Shown: in pieces, positions 55,540 through 62,499 of the stretch
Layout of the letters: each line of letters begins with the position of its first letter
How positions within the stretch are numbered: the stretch's first letter is position 1
From: Aliiglaciecola sp041538045
Lineage (GTDB): Bacteria > Pseudomonadota > Gammaproteobacteria > Enterobacterales > Alteromonadaceae
DNA: 64,000 nt
Direction: 5' to 3'
NCBI RefSeq assembly: GCF_041538045.1
Contig: NZ_JBGOSE010000001.1
Location: forward strand, 1-64,000
The notes under the pieces: generated by a model
Seen by the model: only the letters and a program-made list of their open reading frames with translations
What the model was told of the DNA's origin: nothing
Databases searched by the model: none
Position numbers and translations under genes: made by a program

Positions 55540-56103
55540 TTAATTTTTCATGCAGGATAGCAGTAGGGCGTTAAGGGCACTTGCTCCCATACTTTGCGCC
55601 TTATGAATATTGTTTTGAGGAATTTTTTCAGGGTGTTTATAAGCCTTAATTGCTTTTTCTAAACTGGCTTCTCGTAGCAAGTGGATGGTCGGGTAGGGTG
55701 ATCTATTGGTATAGTTTTCTGCAGAATCTTCCGGTTCTCCATCAAATACATATTCAGGGTGGAAACTCGCCAACTGGTAAACCCCTGAATAGCCATTTTC
55801 TTCTAACCAATATTGGGCTAAATCAAGCACGTCTAAATAACCAAAAAACGATTTAAAGCCGTTGGTGAGCAAAATGAGTGAGGTTTCAATCTCCGCATTT
55901 TTATCTAATATCTGGACTTCTTGAGCAAATAGCTTGAGCACATCTTTGCTTTTTTTCGAATCGCTATAGGCGTAACGAATGGCGTTGCGTTGCACTTCTC
56001 GTTTGGCAAATGGACAAAAGTTCAAGCCAATAACTACTTGATCTAACCAAGCTTTTGTCTCTTCAATAGCTTGGTAACCCAGTTGTTCACTTGCGCCCGA
56101 CAC
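55540..56103 (-). CDS. DUF1415 domain-containing protein
   Basis: A 187-residue soluble protein. The segment GLNFCPFAKREVQRNAIRY and the later LASFHPEYVF and NRSPYPTIHLLREASLEKA are typical of DUF1415, a family common in proteobacteria without an assigned function. The conserved Cys in NFCPFA and several His might bind metal, but I have no evidence for this. Translation starts at GTG 56103, sharing one base with the folD stop (TAGTG), so it is co-translated with folD. Confidence 0.85.
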   Translation of the reverse strand: MSGASEQLGYQAIEETKAWLDQVVIGLNFCPFAKREVQRNAIRYAYSDSKKSKDVLKLFAQEVQILDKNAEIETSLILLTNGFKSFFGYLDVLDLAQYWLEENGYSGVYQLASFHPEYVFDGEPEDSAENYTNRSPYPTIHLLREASLEKAIKAYKHPEKIPQNNIHKAQSMGASALNALLLSCMKN

Positions 56104-56957
56104 TAGCTGCGGTACTTCACATAGGCTTCTAAGGTGTTTTCAATCAAACTGGCCACAGTCATTGGACCTACACCGCCAGGAACCGGAGTGATCCATCCAG
56201 CACGTTCCTTCGCAACGTCAAATTCTACATCGCCAACTAGGGAGCCGTCTGCTTGACGGTTTATACCCACATCAATGACAATTGCACCGGGCTTAATCCA
56301 ATCGCCAGGAATGAATTCGGCTTTGCCAACGGCGACCACCAAAATATCGGCTCTTTGCACGTGACTTTTTAAATCTTGGGTAAACTTATGACAAGTGGTG
56401 ACGGTACATCCGGCTAACAGTAACTCAAGGGACATGGGACGACCGACGATATTCGAAGCACCAACAATAACTGCGTCTAAGCCTTTTTCTGGCCGTTTTG
56501 TTGATTCAATTAGGGTCATTATACCTTTTGGTGTGCAAGGGCGTAGAGCTGGCATACGTTGCACTAAACGTCCGATATTGTAGGGGTGGAAACCATCTAC
56601 GTCTTTATCAGGACGAATGCGTTCTAATACCTCTTCAGCATTTAAACCAGCAGGTAAAGGTAATTGCACTAGGATACCGTCGACTTCAGCATCCTGATTG
56701 AGAGTATCAACTAATTCCAACAGCTGTTGCTGAGTAATATCCGCTGGTAAATCATGGGCTTTATCAACAAAACCAACTTCATCACAGGCTTTACGCTTAT
56801 TTGCAACATACACGCCCGAGGCTGGATCGTGCCCCACCTTGATAACTGCAAGGCCGGGTGGTCTTTTTCCTGCGGCCGTAATGGCTTCTACTTGAGAAGC
56901 GACGTTTTCTCTTACCTGCTTGGCAATCGATTTTCCGTTTATCAGTTGTGCTGTCAT
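56103..56957 (-). CDS. folD: Bifunctional methylene-THF dehydrogenase/cyclohydrolase
   Basis: Interconverts 5,10-methylene-, methenyl- and 10-formyl-tetrahydrofolate with NADP. Visible marks: YVANKRKACDEVGF with the catalytic Tyr and Lys, the PLPAGL segment, and VGASNIVGRPMSLELL in the cofactor-binding half. The start at 56957 (MTAQLINGK) gives 284 residues, matching the family; the longer in-frame ORF to 57014 adds 19 unrelated residues. Upstream partner of the DUF1415 gene. Confidence 0.95.
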   Translation of the reverse strand: MTAQLINGKSIAKQVRENVASQVEAITAAGKRPPGLAVIKVGHDPASGVYVANKRKACDEVGFVDKAHDLPADITQQQLLELVDTLNQDAEVDGILVQLPLPAGLNAEEVLERIRPDKDVDGFHPYNIGRLVQRMPALRPCTPKGIMTLIESTKRPEKGLDAVIVGASNIVGRPMSLELLLAGCTVTTCHKFTQDLKSHVQRADILVVAVGKAEFIPGDWIKPGAIVIDVGINRQADGSLVGDVEFDVAKERAGWITPVPGGVGPMTVASLIENTLEAYVKYRS

Positions 56958-57165
56958 ATGTTTAGCTTTTAAATCTTCAGATGCGGTTATTGTCCCATAA
57001 CCTTGCTTGGCCAAGCAATCGTGAGTTGATATTAATTATGCCTAGTTGTTAGGTGGGCAGTAATTATTCTTTGGATAAGCAGGATTTGCCATAGAACTCG
57101 CGTATAATCCAATTATGTTTAACTGAAATGGTTTAATTAACCAGCATTAGAATAGGATATTTCAT

Positions 57166-57807
57166 TTGCAACTTACTGGTGTAGAAATTTTTGGCTATTG
57201 TGCATCTGCTTTAATCGCATTTTCGTTAACTCGAAACTCAATTGTGCGGCTTCGTTGGTATAACCTATTTGGCGCATCTTCATTTTGCATTTATGGAATA
57301 ATTATTGGCGCTTCGCCTGTGGCTTTTTTGAATGGTTTTATTGCAATCACCAATATTGTTTATTTACGAAAAATGTTAATGCAAGCCGAGCAACATTTCT
57401 CTGTCTTAGAAGTGAGTATGCCCTCTAACTATGTGGACTTTTTCCTTGATTATCATCGTCAAGACATTGAATTTCACTTTCCTCGTTTTTTTAAAAAAAT
57501 GCAGCAAGAGAATCGTCGCTTTTACTTTATGATGGAAAATACAGAAGTGGCAGGGTTACTTTCTGGTTACCCAGACGAAAATAATCATTTTATTGTTGAT
57601 TTTGACTTTGTTATTCCAGCCTATCGAGATTGTCGAATAGGGCACTTTGTGCTGGGACAAGGACAGCGTTTAAAGACTCAGTTTGACTATGCTGATGTTT
57701 ATGCAAAGGCAGACAGCTTGAAACATGAAAACTATTTGGTGCAGTTGGGTTTTTCCCCAAAGAAGAATGGTATATGGTTTTATCCTGATTCAAATAAAAG
57801 TGTTTAA
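57166..57807 (+). CDS. YgjV-like membrane protein fused to an acetyltransferase-like domain
   Basis: A 213-residue protein in two parts. Residues 1-75 hold three hydrophobic segments and the pattern GYCASALIAFSLTRNSIVRL with NLFGASSFCIYGIIIGASPVA, resembling the bacterial inner-membrane protein family of YgjV. Residues about 85-207 look like a GNAT acetyltransferase domain, with VIPAYRDCRIGHFVLG in the place of the acyl-CoA loop and KHENYLVQLGF near the end, a usual GNAT finish. It starts at TTG 57166 with AGGA upstream. Substrate unknown; a membrane-tethered acetyltransferase is inference. Confidence 0.65.
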   Translation: MQLTGVEIFGYCASALIAFSLTRNSIVRLRWYNLFGASSFCIYGIIIGASPVAFLNGFIAITNIVYLRKMLMQAEQHFSVLEVSMPSNYVDFFLDYHRQDIEFHFPRFFKKMQQENRRFYFMMENTEVAGLLSGYPDENNHFIVDFDFVIPAYRDCRIGHFVLGQGQRLKTQFDYADVYAKADSLKHENYLVQLGFSPKKNGIWFYPDSNKSV

Positions 57808-57858
57808 ATTTACTAACCCAAATAAACACAGTGTCTATTTCTGGTGTAAGGAATTACT

Positions 57859-58119
57859 TTGAAGAAAATAAAAAATGAGCAGCAATTACTAAAAATGGCG
57901 ATTAGTGTCGGCGAAACCTATGCGAAGAATCGTGGGTTTGACGGTTTCAGTGACACCATGGGACAAAAAGAGAAAGTTGAAATTATCTATCGATTATTAG
58001 TGAACGATAAATTAATAGCGTCCTTGGGGGAGGATTCTGAAGATTTGCTCAGTATGAAACATAGATTAGCGATATGGATAAAAAATAAACTACCCGCTGA
58101 TCATGCTTTGTTAAAATGA
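57859..58119 (+). CDS. DUF5062 family protein
   Basis: An 86-residue helical protein starting at TTG 57859 with AAGGAA upstream. The pattern KKIKNEQQLLKMAISVGETY, EIIYRLLVNDKLI and KHRLAIWIKNKLPADH matches what I recall of DUF5062, found in Vibrio, Shewanella and relatives. Unknown function. It follows the YgjV-like gene by 51 bases and precedes the tRNA block. Confidence 0.7.
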   Translation: MKKIKNEQQLLKMAISVGETYAKNRGFDGFSDTMGQKEKVEIIYRLLVNDKLIASLGEDSEDLLSMKHRLAIWIKNKLPADHALLK

Positions 58120-58235
58120 TTTTCTCGGTTTTATGCTAAATCGTCATTTTTCTAGAAAGCGAGTATATAAAACGCATATTTTATAGACTAATTGTTTTAT
58201 AATTAGCCAGTTGGAAAAAATCTCTAAAAAAGTAT

Positions 58236-58264
58236 TTGACGAGGTTAGGGCAAGTGGGTAATAT
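58236..58264 (+). promoter_or_regulatory. Promoter of the tRNA block
   Basis: A -35 TTGACG (58236-58241) and -10 TAATAT (58259-58264), spaced exactly 17 bases, followed by GCGCCCCC, a GC-rich discriminator typical of stringent control of stable RNA. Located 43 bases before tRNA-Pro. Confidence 0.85.
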
Positions 58265-58306
58265 GCGCCCCCTCGAAGCGATGAGGTTTTTATCGCAACG
58301 ATTGTT

Positions 58307-58383
58307 CGGTGAGTAGCGCAGCTTGGTAGCGCACTTGGTTTGGGTCCAAGGGGTCGCAGGTTCGAATCCTGTCTCACCGACCA
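58307..58383 (+). tRNA. tRNA-Pro (TGG)
   Basis: A 77-base cloverleaf with CCA encoded. Acceptor CGGTGAG / CTCACCG, anticodon TGG between ACTTGG-side and CCAAG stems, and the standard GGTTCGAATCC T arm. Confidence 0.96.
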
Positions 58384-58409
58384 TTTTTTTGCTTGTTCAG
58401 ATTCGTAGA

Positions 58410-58486
58410 GCGTCCGTAGCTCAGCTGGATAGAGCACCCGCCTTCTAAGCGGGTGGTCGCAGGTTCGAATCCTGCCGGACGCGCCA
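58410..58486 (+). tRNA. tRNA-Arg (TCT)
   Basis: 77 bases with encoded CCA. Acceptor GCGTCCG / CGGACGC, anticodon stem CCCGC / GCGGG with loop CTTCTAA giving anticodon TCT, T arm GGTTCGAATCC. Confidence 0.96.
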
Positions 58487-58620
58487 GCGGAACGGTTGGA
58501 TATGAATTTGATATCTAGTGACACTTTTTGATAATTTATTTTTGACGAAGTGAAAAGAGTGAACAGATAGTTATTTATCTGGCAAGTAAAAATAAAGTAG
58601 TGTAAAAAGAGTAACACAGT

Positions 58621-58697
58621 GGTGGACGTAGCTCAGTTGGTAGAGCCCCGGATTGTGATTCCGGTGGTCGTGGGTTCAAACCCCATCGTCCACCCCA
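58621..58697 (+). tRNA. tRNA-His (GTG)
   Basis: 77 bases with encoded CCA. It has the extra 5' G (G-1) opposite the discriminator C that defines tRNA-His, acceptor GTGGACG / CGTCCAC, and anticodon GTG in the loop ATTGTGATT. A 134-base gap separates it from tRNA-Arg; TTGATA and TAATTT 18 bases apart within the gap might be a second promoter. Confidence 0.96.
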
Positions 58698-58700
58698 CTT

Positions 58701-58785
58701 GCGGAAGTGGTGGAATTGGTAGACACGCTGGATTTAGGTTCCAGTGCTTCACGGCGTGAGAGTTCAAGTCTCTCCTTCCGCACCA
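58701..58785 (+). tRNA. tRNA-Leu (TAG)
   Basis: 85 bases with a long variable arm and encoded CCA. Acceptor GCGGAAG / CTTCCGC, anticodon loop TTTAGGT giving TAG. It lies 3 bases after tRNA-His, so the two are processed from one transcript. Confidence 0.96.
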
Positions 58786-58904
58786 TTGTTAGTTTCTATC
58801 TTTTAGTATTATTCAAATACTAGTTAAATCGTAATTATTCCCTTTTTCATCTTCTGTATTTTAACAATGTTAATTGTTAAACATCCTTGTTTATCATCCA
58901 AATT

Positions 58905-59825
58905 CTAATTTCTTTGAATACTTAGGTTTTCAGACGGAATATCCAAATACAAACTAATTACCTGACCACCTCGCAATACGCTGAACATCAAAGTTTGTGC
59001 TGTGGGAAGTAATGTTTGAACGGCTTCAAGACCCTCTTCAGTGGTAATATCGTTACCATTAATTTTTTGTAAAACATCTCCTGGTTTGAATTTTGCGCTA
59101 CGATAGAGTTTGGGGTTCATCCCTGGAAGCACATTGAAACCTGCAGATATGTCATTGTTGTCGAAAGGTGAAATAGTGATAATGTGCTCTAATCGCTTAG
59201 GACGGTTACCAATTGATCTGGCTGTGTCTAGGTTATTGGTATTGTTATCATAATCTTCGGTTAGATTATTAGTAGCGTTTGCTGTTGCTGAATTGTTATC
59301 CCCTGACGTTGTCCCTCTGAGTAATAAAACTTGCCGTTGACCTTCATTTAACAATATCACTCTATCATTTTTGATTTCTTGAATAACCGCGTTGGTGTAA
59401 GCGATTTGATCATCAATAAAGTAAGTGCGAACTTGTAAGCGAGATTCAATAGTTGCTGAGGCCTCCATATCCACATCACTTGCCACCACACCTATTAATG
59501 AAATATTTAACGAGCTAGGCGGCAACCCTTCCAGATCTACTTCGCTAACTCCGTCTTGATCATTAGGGGTATTAGGTTGCTGTTCTGCTAATTGCTCAGA
59601 GGTCTTTAACAGCTCACCTTTGACCTCATCCGAAAGCTCAACAGGTTGGTGATTGGACGATCCAAACATGATATAGCACAACGCGGCTATAGCGATAAAC
59701 AAGAAAGAGAGAATGAATTTGCTATTACTCATGGAAACGACTCGTGAGTGTGATGTTATTGTCGTATCAGCAGGATACCCATCACTGGCTTGGTTCTCAA
59801 TACTTAATTTAAAACTCCATTTCAT
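58905..59825 (-). CDS. Solitary GspC-like type II secretion protein
   Basis: A 306-residue protein with one membrane helix (about residues 36-53 from this start), a periplasmic homology region (NISLIGVVASDVDMEASATIE; IKNDRVILLNEGQRQVLLLRG), a low-complexity Asn/Thr linker and a C-terminal PDZ domain (FNVLPGMNPKLYRSAKFKPGDVLQKINGNDIT in parts). This is the GspC layout, the link between inner-membrane platform and secretin. ATG 59732, giving 275 residues, is an equally good start; neither has a strong ribosome site. No other gsp gene follows: the next DNA is the tRNA block. It is divergent from a secreted protease. Confidence 0.7.
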   Translation of the reverse strand: MKWSFKLSIENQASDGYPADTTITSHSRVVSMSNSKFILSFLFIAIAALCYIMFGSSNHQPVELSDEVKGELLKTSEQLAEQQPNTPNDQDGVSEVDLEGLPPSSLNISLIGVVASDVDMEASATIESRLQVRTYFIDDQIAYTNAVIQEIKNDRVILLNEGQRQVLLLRGTTSGDNNSATANATNNLTEDYDNNTNNLDTARSIGNRPKRLEHIITISPFDNNDISAGFNVLPGMNPKLYRSAKFKPGDVLQKINGNDITTEEGLEAVQTLLPTAQTLMFSVLRGGQVISLYLDIPSENLSIQRN

Positions 59826-59952
59826 CAGCTACAGATCATGTCTGTATGTTTACTTAAAAATCATTTAGCTAGGCGGCTGTACACCTAATCAGATGGTAAT
59901 TTAATTAGACTGATATATGTGACTTAAAAAATGAATTTTGGTTTTTATTTTA

Positions 59953-59988
59953 ATTCATATTTTAACTTATTGATTCATATTTTAAGTT
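59953..59988. repeat. Two 16-bp direct repeats 20 bp apart upstream of the S8 protease
   Basis: ATTCATATTTTAACTT at 59953-59968 and ATTCATATTTTAAGTT at 59973-59988 differ at one base and are spaced 20 bp centre to centre, about two helical turns. They lie about 120-155 bases before the protease start in the 285-base divergent region with the GspC-like gene, and are a candidate tandem regulator-binding site. Confidence 0.6.
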
Positions 59989-60110
59989 GTAAATAAATGG
60001 ATAATTTAAATATACTTTAATAACAACAGCTTATAAATTTATTTTAAGTTGGCATACGTTGTGCATTAACGGATGTAGAGATTAAAATTTATCCGAAGTG
60101 GAGTCATAAA

Positions 60111-62354
60111 ATGAGTTTTTTTACAGATAAGAGAACATTGATAGTCGGAGCCCTTTCCTTCTTCAGCAGTGTTTCTACAGTGATGCTGACAACTCAAGCC
60201 AACAGTAGCAGCGTACCTTTCTTCACTGAGTCGGGCAATACCCCTCAAATGGTGGTAAATCATAACGTAGCAAAAGAGCAATCTTACATACTGCAAGGTT
60301 TAGGTCGTGATGCTTTGGTTTCTGCGGTTGAGCGAGTTGGCGGAGCGGTCGCTAGAGAATTCCCCATTATTAACGCAATCAGTGCTTACTTAACTATTTC
60401 ACAAGTAGATGAATTGGCTAATATTTCCGGATTGAACGTCACTGAAGATAGAAATGTGATGACCATGGGGAATGGCAAAGGTAATTTAGCAAATACTGCA
60501 GGCCAACTTAAAAAGTTCGCTATCGATAATAATATTGCTACTCAAACCCAAGCAGATTTGTTGCATGAAATGGGCATTACTGGAGCTGGTGTGACTGTAG
60601 CCATATTAGACAGCGGCACATTAATGGGCGGAAGCCAGGGTAAATACTTATTGCAAAATCAATATGAGCGCTCACGTGCGTTTTATAAATATGACGCAAT
60701 CCAAAGTAGGAAAAATAGAGTTTTAAACGATGATCAGAATGGTCATGGTAGCCACGTTGCCGGCATTATTGCTAGTAGCCTTAAAACAGATGAAGGTAAA
60801 TTCAACGGTATTGCTCCGGATGTTTATTTACTTTCAGTTAAGGCGTTTGATGCATCAGGTAATGGTAGCTACACCGATATATTAGATGGATTAAATTATA
60901 TCTATCAAAACCGTAATCGTTATCGTATTCGTGTGTTGAACTTGTCTTTGGGCGCTAGTGTACAATCAAATTATTGGAGCGACCCGATTAACCAAGCTGT
61001 CATGCGGTTGTGGGATGCAGGTATTGTAGTTGTAACCTCTGTCGGTAATTCAGGTTCTGATTATGCTACTGTGACGGTACCTGGAAACAACCCTTACATT
61101 ATTAGTGTTGGCGCATTAACTGATAGTTATACACCATACGACACTAGCGATGATCGTATGACTACTTTCTCGTCGAAAGGCCCCTCGGTAGAAGGATTTG
61201 TTAAACCTGAAATCGTTGCTTTTGGTGGTCACATCGCTTCTAAAATGAACAAAAGCTTACTTCAAAATAAGAATTTTGTTGAATCTGATACAGGTGAAGA
61301 TTACCACTTAGTTTCAGGTACATCGCAGGCCGCAGCTGTGGTAACTGGTACAATAGCACTTATGTTGCAGTACGACTCTAGCTTGTCTCCAGATGATGTG
61401 AAATGTCGCTTAATTGATTCTGCATCGGCAGTAAAAGATCCTACAACAGGTGAGTATTATGGTCCTTTCACTCAAGGTGCAGGTCTAATCAACGCCTATG
61501 CAGCGGTAACAAGCGATGCCTACGGTTGCGCAAACGTAGGGTTAGATATTGAGGCTGACTTGAACGGTGTTGCTCACTTTAAAGGTCCAGCTCGCGTAAC
61601 TGAGCAAGGTCAATTATTGGTAGCACTTGGCAATGGCGGTTTCGTAGCTGAAAGTTCTATTCAGGATAGTTTAAGTTCAATTGGAGGCTCTATTTGGGGA
61701 ATTAGTACTTCTCTACAAGGTGTAAGCTACAGCTCAAGTTCAAGCTCAAGCTACAGCTCAGGTTCAAGCTCAAGCTACAGCTCAAGTTCAAGCTCAAGCT
61801 ACAGCTCAGGTTCAAGCTCAAGTTACAGCTCTGGCTCAGGCTCCAGCTACAGCTCAAGCACTGTTTCTCTATCAAGTTCAAGCGGGAGTAATACTATAAC
61901 GACTCAGGGATCAATTTGGGACGGTTTTACTGCTATTGAAGGTTCACTTTGGGACGGTTCTACTGCCATTGAAGGTTCAATCTGGGATGGCTCTACAACA
62001 ATTCAAGGATCTATTTGGGACGGTTCTACTGCAATTGAAGGTTCAATCTGGGATGGCTCTACAATACTTGAAGGTTCGCTTTGGGATGGTTTTTCTGTAC
62101 TAGAAGGGTCAATTTGGGATGGCTCTATAGAACTTGAAGGATCACTTTGGGACGGTTTATCAAGTCTTGAAGGCTCTATATGGGATGGCACCAATAGACT
62201 TGAAGGTTCAATCTGGGATAATTCATCTGCAATCGAAGGTTCAATTTGGGATAGTAGCTATTCGGTTAAGTCTGTTGAGCAAACTCTGATAGACGAGTCC
62301 ACTGTATACGATAACCAAGTATCTGATAAATTGCTAGATATTGATTTAGATTAA
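60111..62354 (+). CDS. Secreted S8 (subtilisin-like) serine peptidase with C-terminal repeats
   Basis: A 747-residue precursor. Signal peptide (DKRTLIVGALSFFSSVSTVML..TTQA), an I9-type propeptide (about 40-140), then the catalytic domain with Asp in VAILDSGT, His in NGHGSHVAGI, oxyanion Asn in SVGNSG and Ser in SGTSQAAA. After residue about 500 come one or two degenerate repeats (GSIWGISTSLQ), a Ser/Tyr tract with Tyr every eight residues (about 538-582), then eleven consecutive 11-residue repeats of the form GSIWDGSTAIE (residues 600-720) and an acidic end. No GlyGly-CTERM, Por or PPC-type tail is seen. Catalysis is certain by motif; the role of the tail is unknown. Followed by a strong terminator. 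Confidence 0.92.
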   Translation: MSFFTDKRTLIVGALSFFSSVSTVMLTTQANSSSVPFFTESGNTPQMVVNHNVAKEQSYILQGLGRDALVSAVERVGGAVAREFPIINAISAYLTISQVDELANISGLNVTEDRNVMTMGNGKGNLANTAGQLKKFAIDNNIATQTQADLLHEMGITGAGVTVAILDSGTLMGGSQGKYLLQNQYERSRAFYKYDAIQSRKNRVLNDDQNGHGSHVAGIIASSLKTDEGKFNGIAPDVYLLSVKAFDASGNGSYTDILDGLNYIYQNRNRYRIRVLNLSLGASVQSNYWSDPINQAVMRLWDAGIVVVTSVGNSGSDYATVTVPGNNPYIISVGALTDSYTPYDTSDDRMTTFSSKGPSVEGFVKPEIVAFGGHIASKMNKSLLQNKNFVESDTGEDYHLVSGTSQAAAVVTGTIALMLQYDSSLSPDDVKCRLIDSASAVKDPTTGEYYGPFTQGAGLINAYAAVTSDAYGCANVGLDIEADLNGVAHFKGPARVTEQGQLLVALGNGGFVAESSIQDSLSSIGGSIWGISTSLQGVSYSSSSSSSYSSGSSSSYSSSSSSSYSSGSSSSYSSGSGSSYSSSTVSLSSSSGSNTITTQGSIWDGFTAIEGSLWDGSTAIEGSIWDGSTTIQGSIWDGSTAIEGSIWDGSTILEGSLWDGFSVLEGSIWDGSIELEGSLWDGLSSLEGSIWDGTNRLEGSIWDNSSAIEGSIWDSSYSVKSVEQTLIDESTVYDNQVSDKLLDIDLD
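61725..61862 (+). repeat. 24-bp repeats encoding a Ser/Tyr octapeptide tract
   Basis: AGCTAC and AGCTCA/TCAAGC words recur so that Tyr falls every eighth residue: YSSSSSSS, YSSGSSSS, YSSSSSSS, YSSGSSSS, YSSGSGSS. A flexible extracellular linker and a slippage-prone sequence. Confidence 0.85.
61908..62270 (+). repeat. Eleven 33-bp repeats encoding GS(I/L)WD 11-mers
   Basis: Eleven exact 33-base periods without any indel. Each encodes 11 residues starting GS(I/L)WD, usually then G, with variable middle and a hydrophobic residue before Glu. DNA copies differ by many synonymous changes, so the peptide pattern is under selection rather than being fresh slippage. Confidence 0.95.
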
Positions 62355-62376
62355 TCAACAACGAGTAACTAAGAAA

Positions 62377-62413
62377 CCAAGCTGCATTTATAAAGTGCAG
62401 CTTGGCTGTTTTA
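62377..62413 (+). terminator. Rho-independent terminator after the S8 protease
   Basis: Perfect 10-bp stem CCAAGCTGCA / TGCAGCTTGG with a 9-base loop, then CTGTTTTA. It separates the protease from the sensor gene. Confidence 0.8.
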
Positions 62414-62499
62414 GATAAAGGCGTGTTAATTTTAGTTGCTCAAGCTGTGTAGGGCACCTATGATGCTCAGATGTTCAACAATTAGGATAAAATGGATAC

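Noticed and set aside
58144..58617. Minus-strand 157-residue ORF
   Set aside because: It reads through the tRNA-Pro and tRNA-Arg genes on the opposite strand.
62003..62194. Minus-strand 63-residue Pro/Ser-rich ORF
   Set aside because: A mirror of the 33-bp protease repeats; no ribosome site or independent support.
61725..62270. Noncoding satellite or CRISPR-like repeats
   Set aside because: Repeats are in frame with the S8 protease, exact multiples of three, with synonymous variation.
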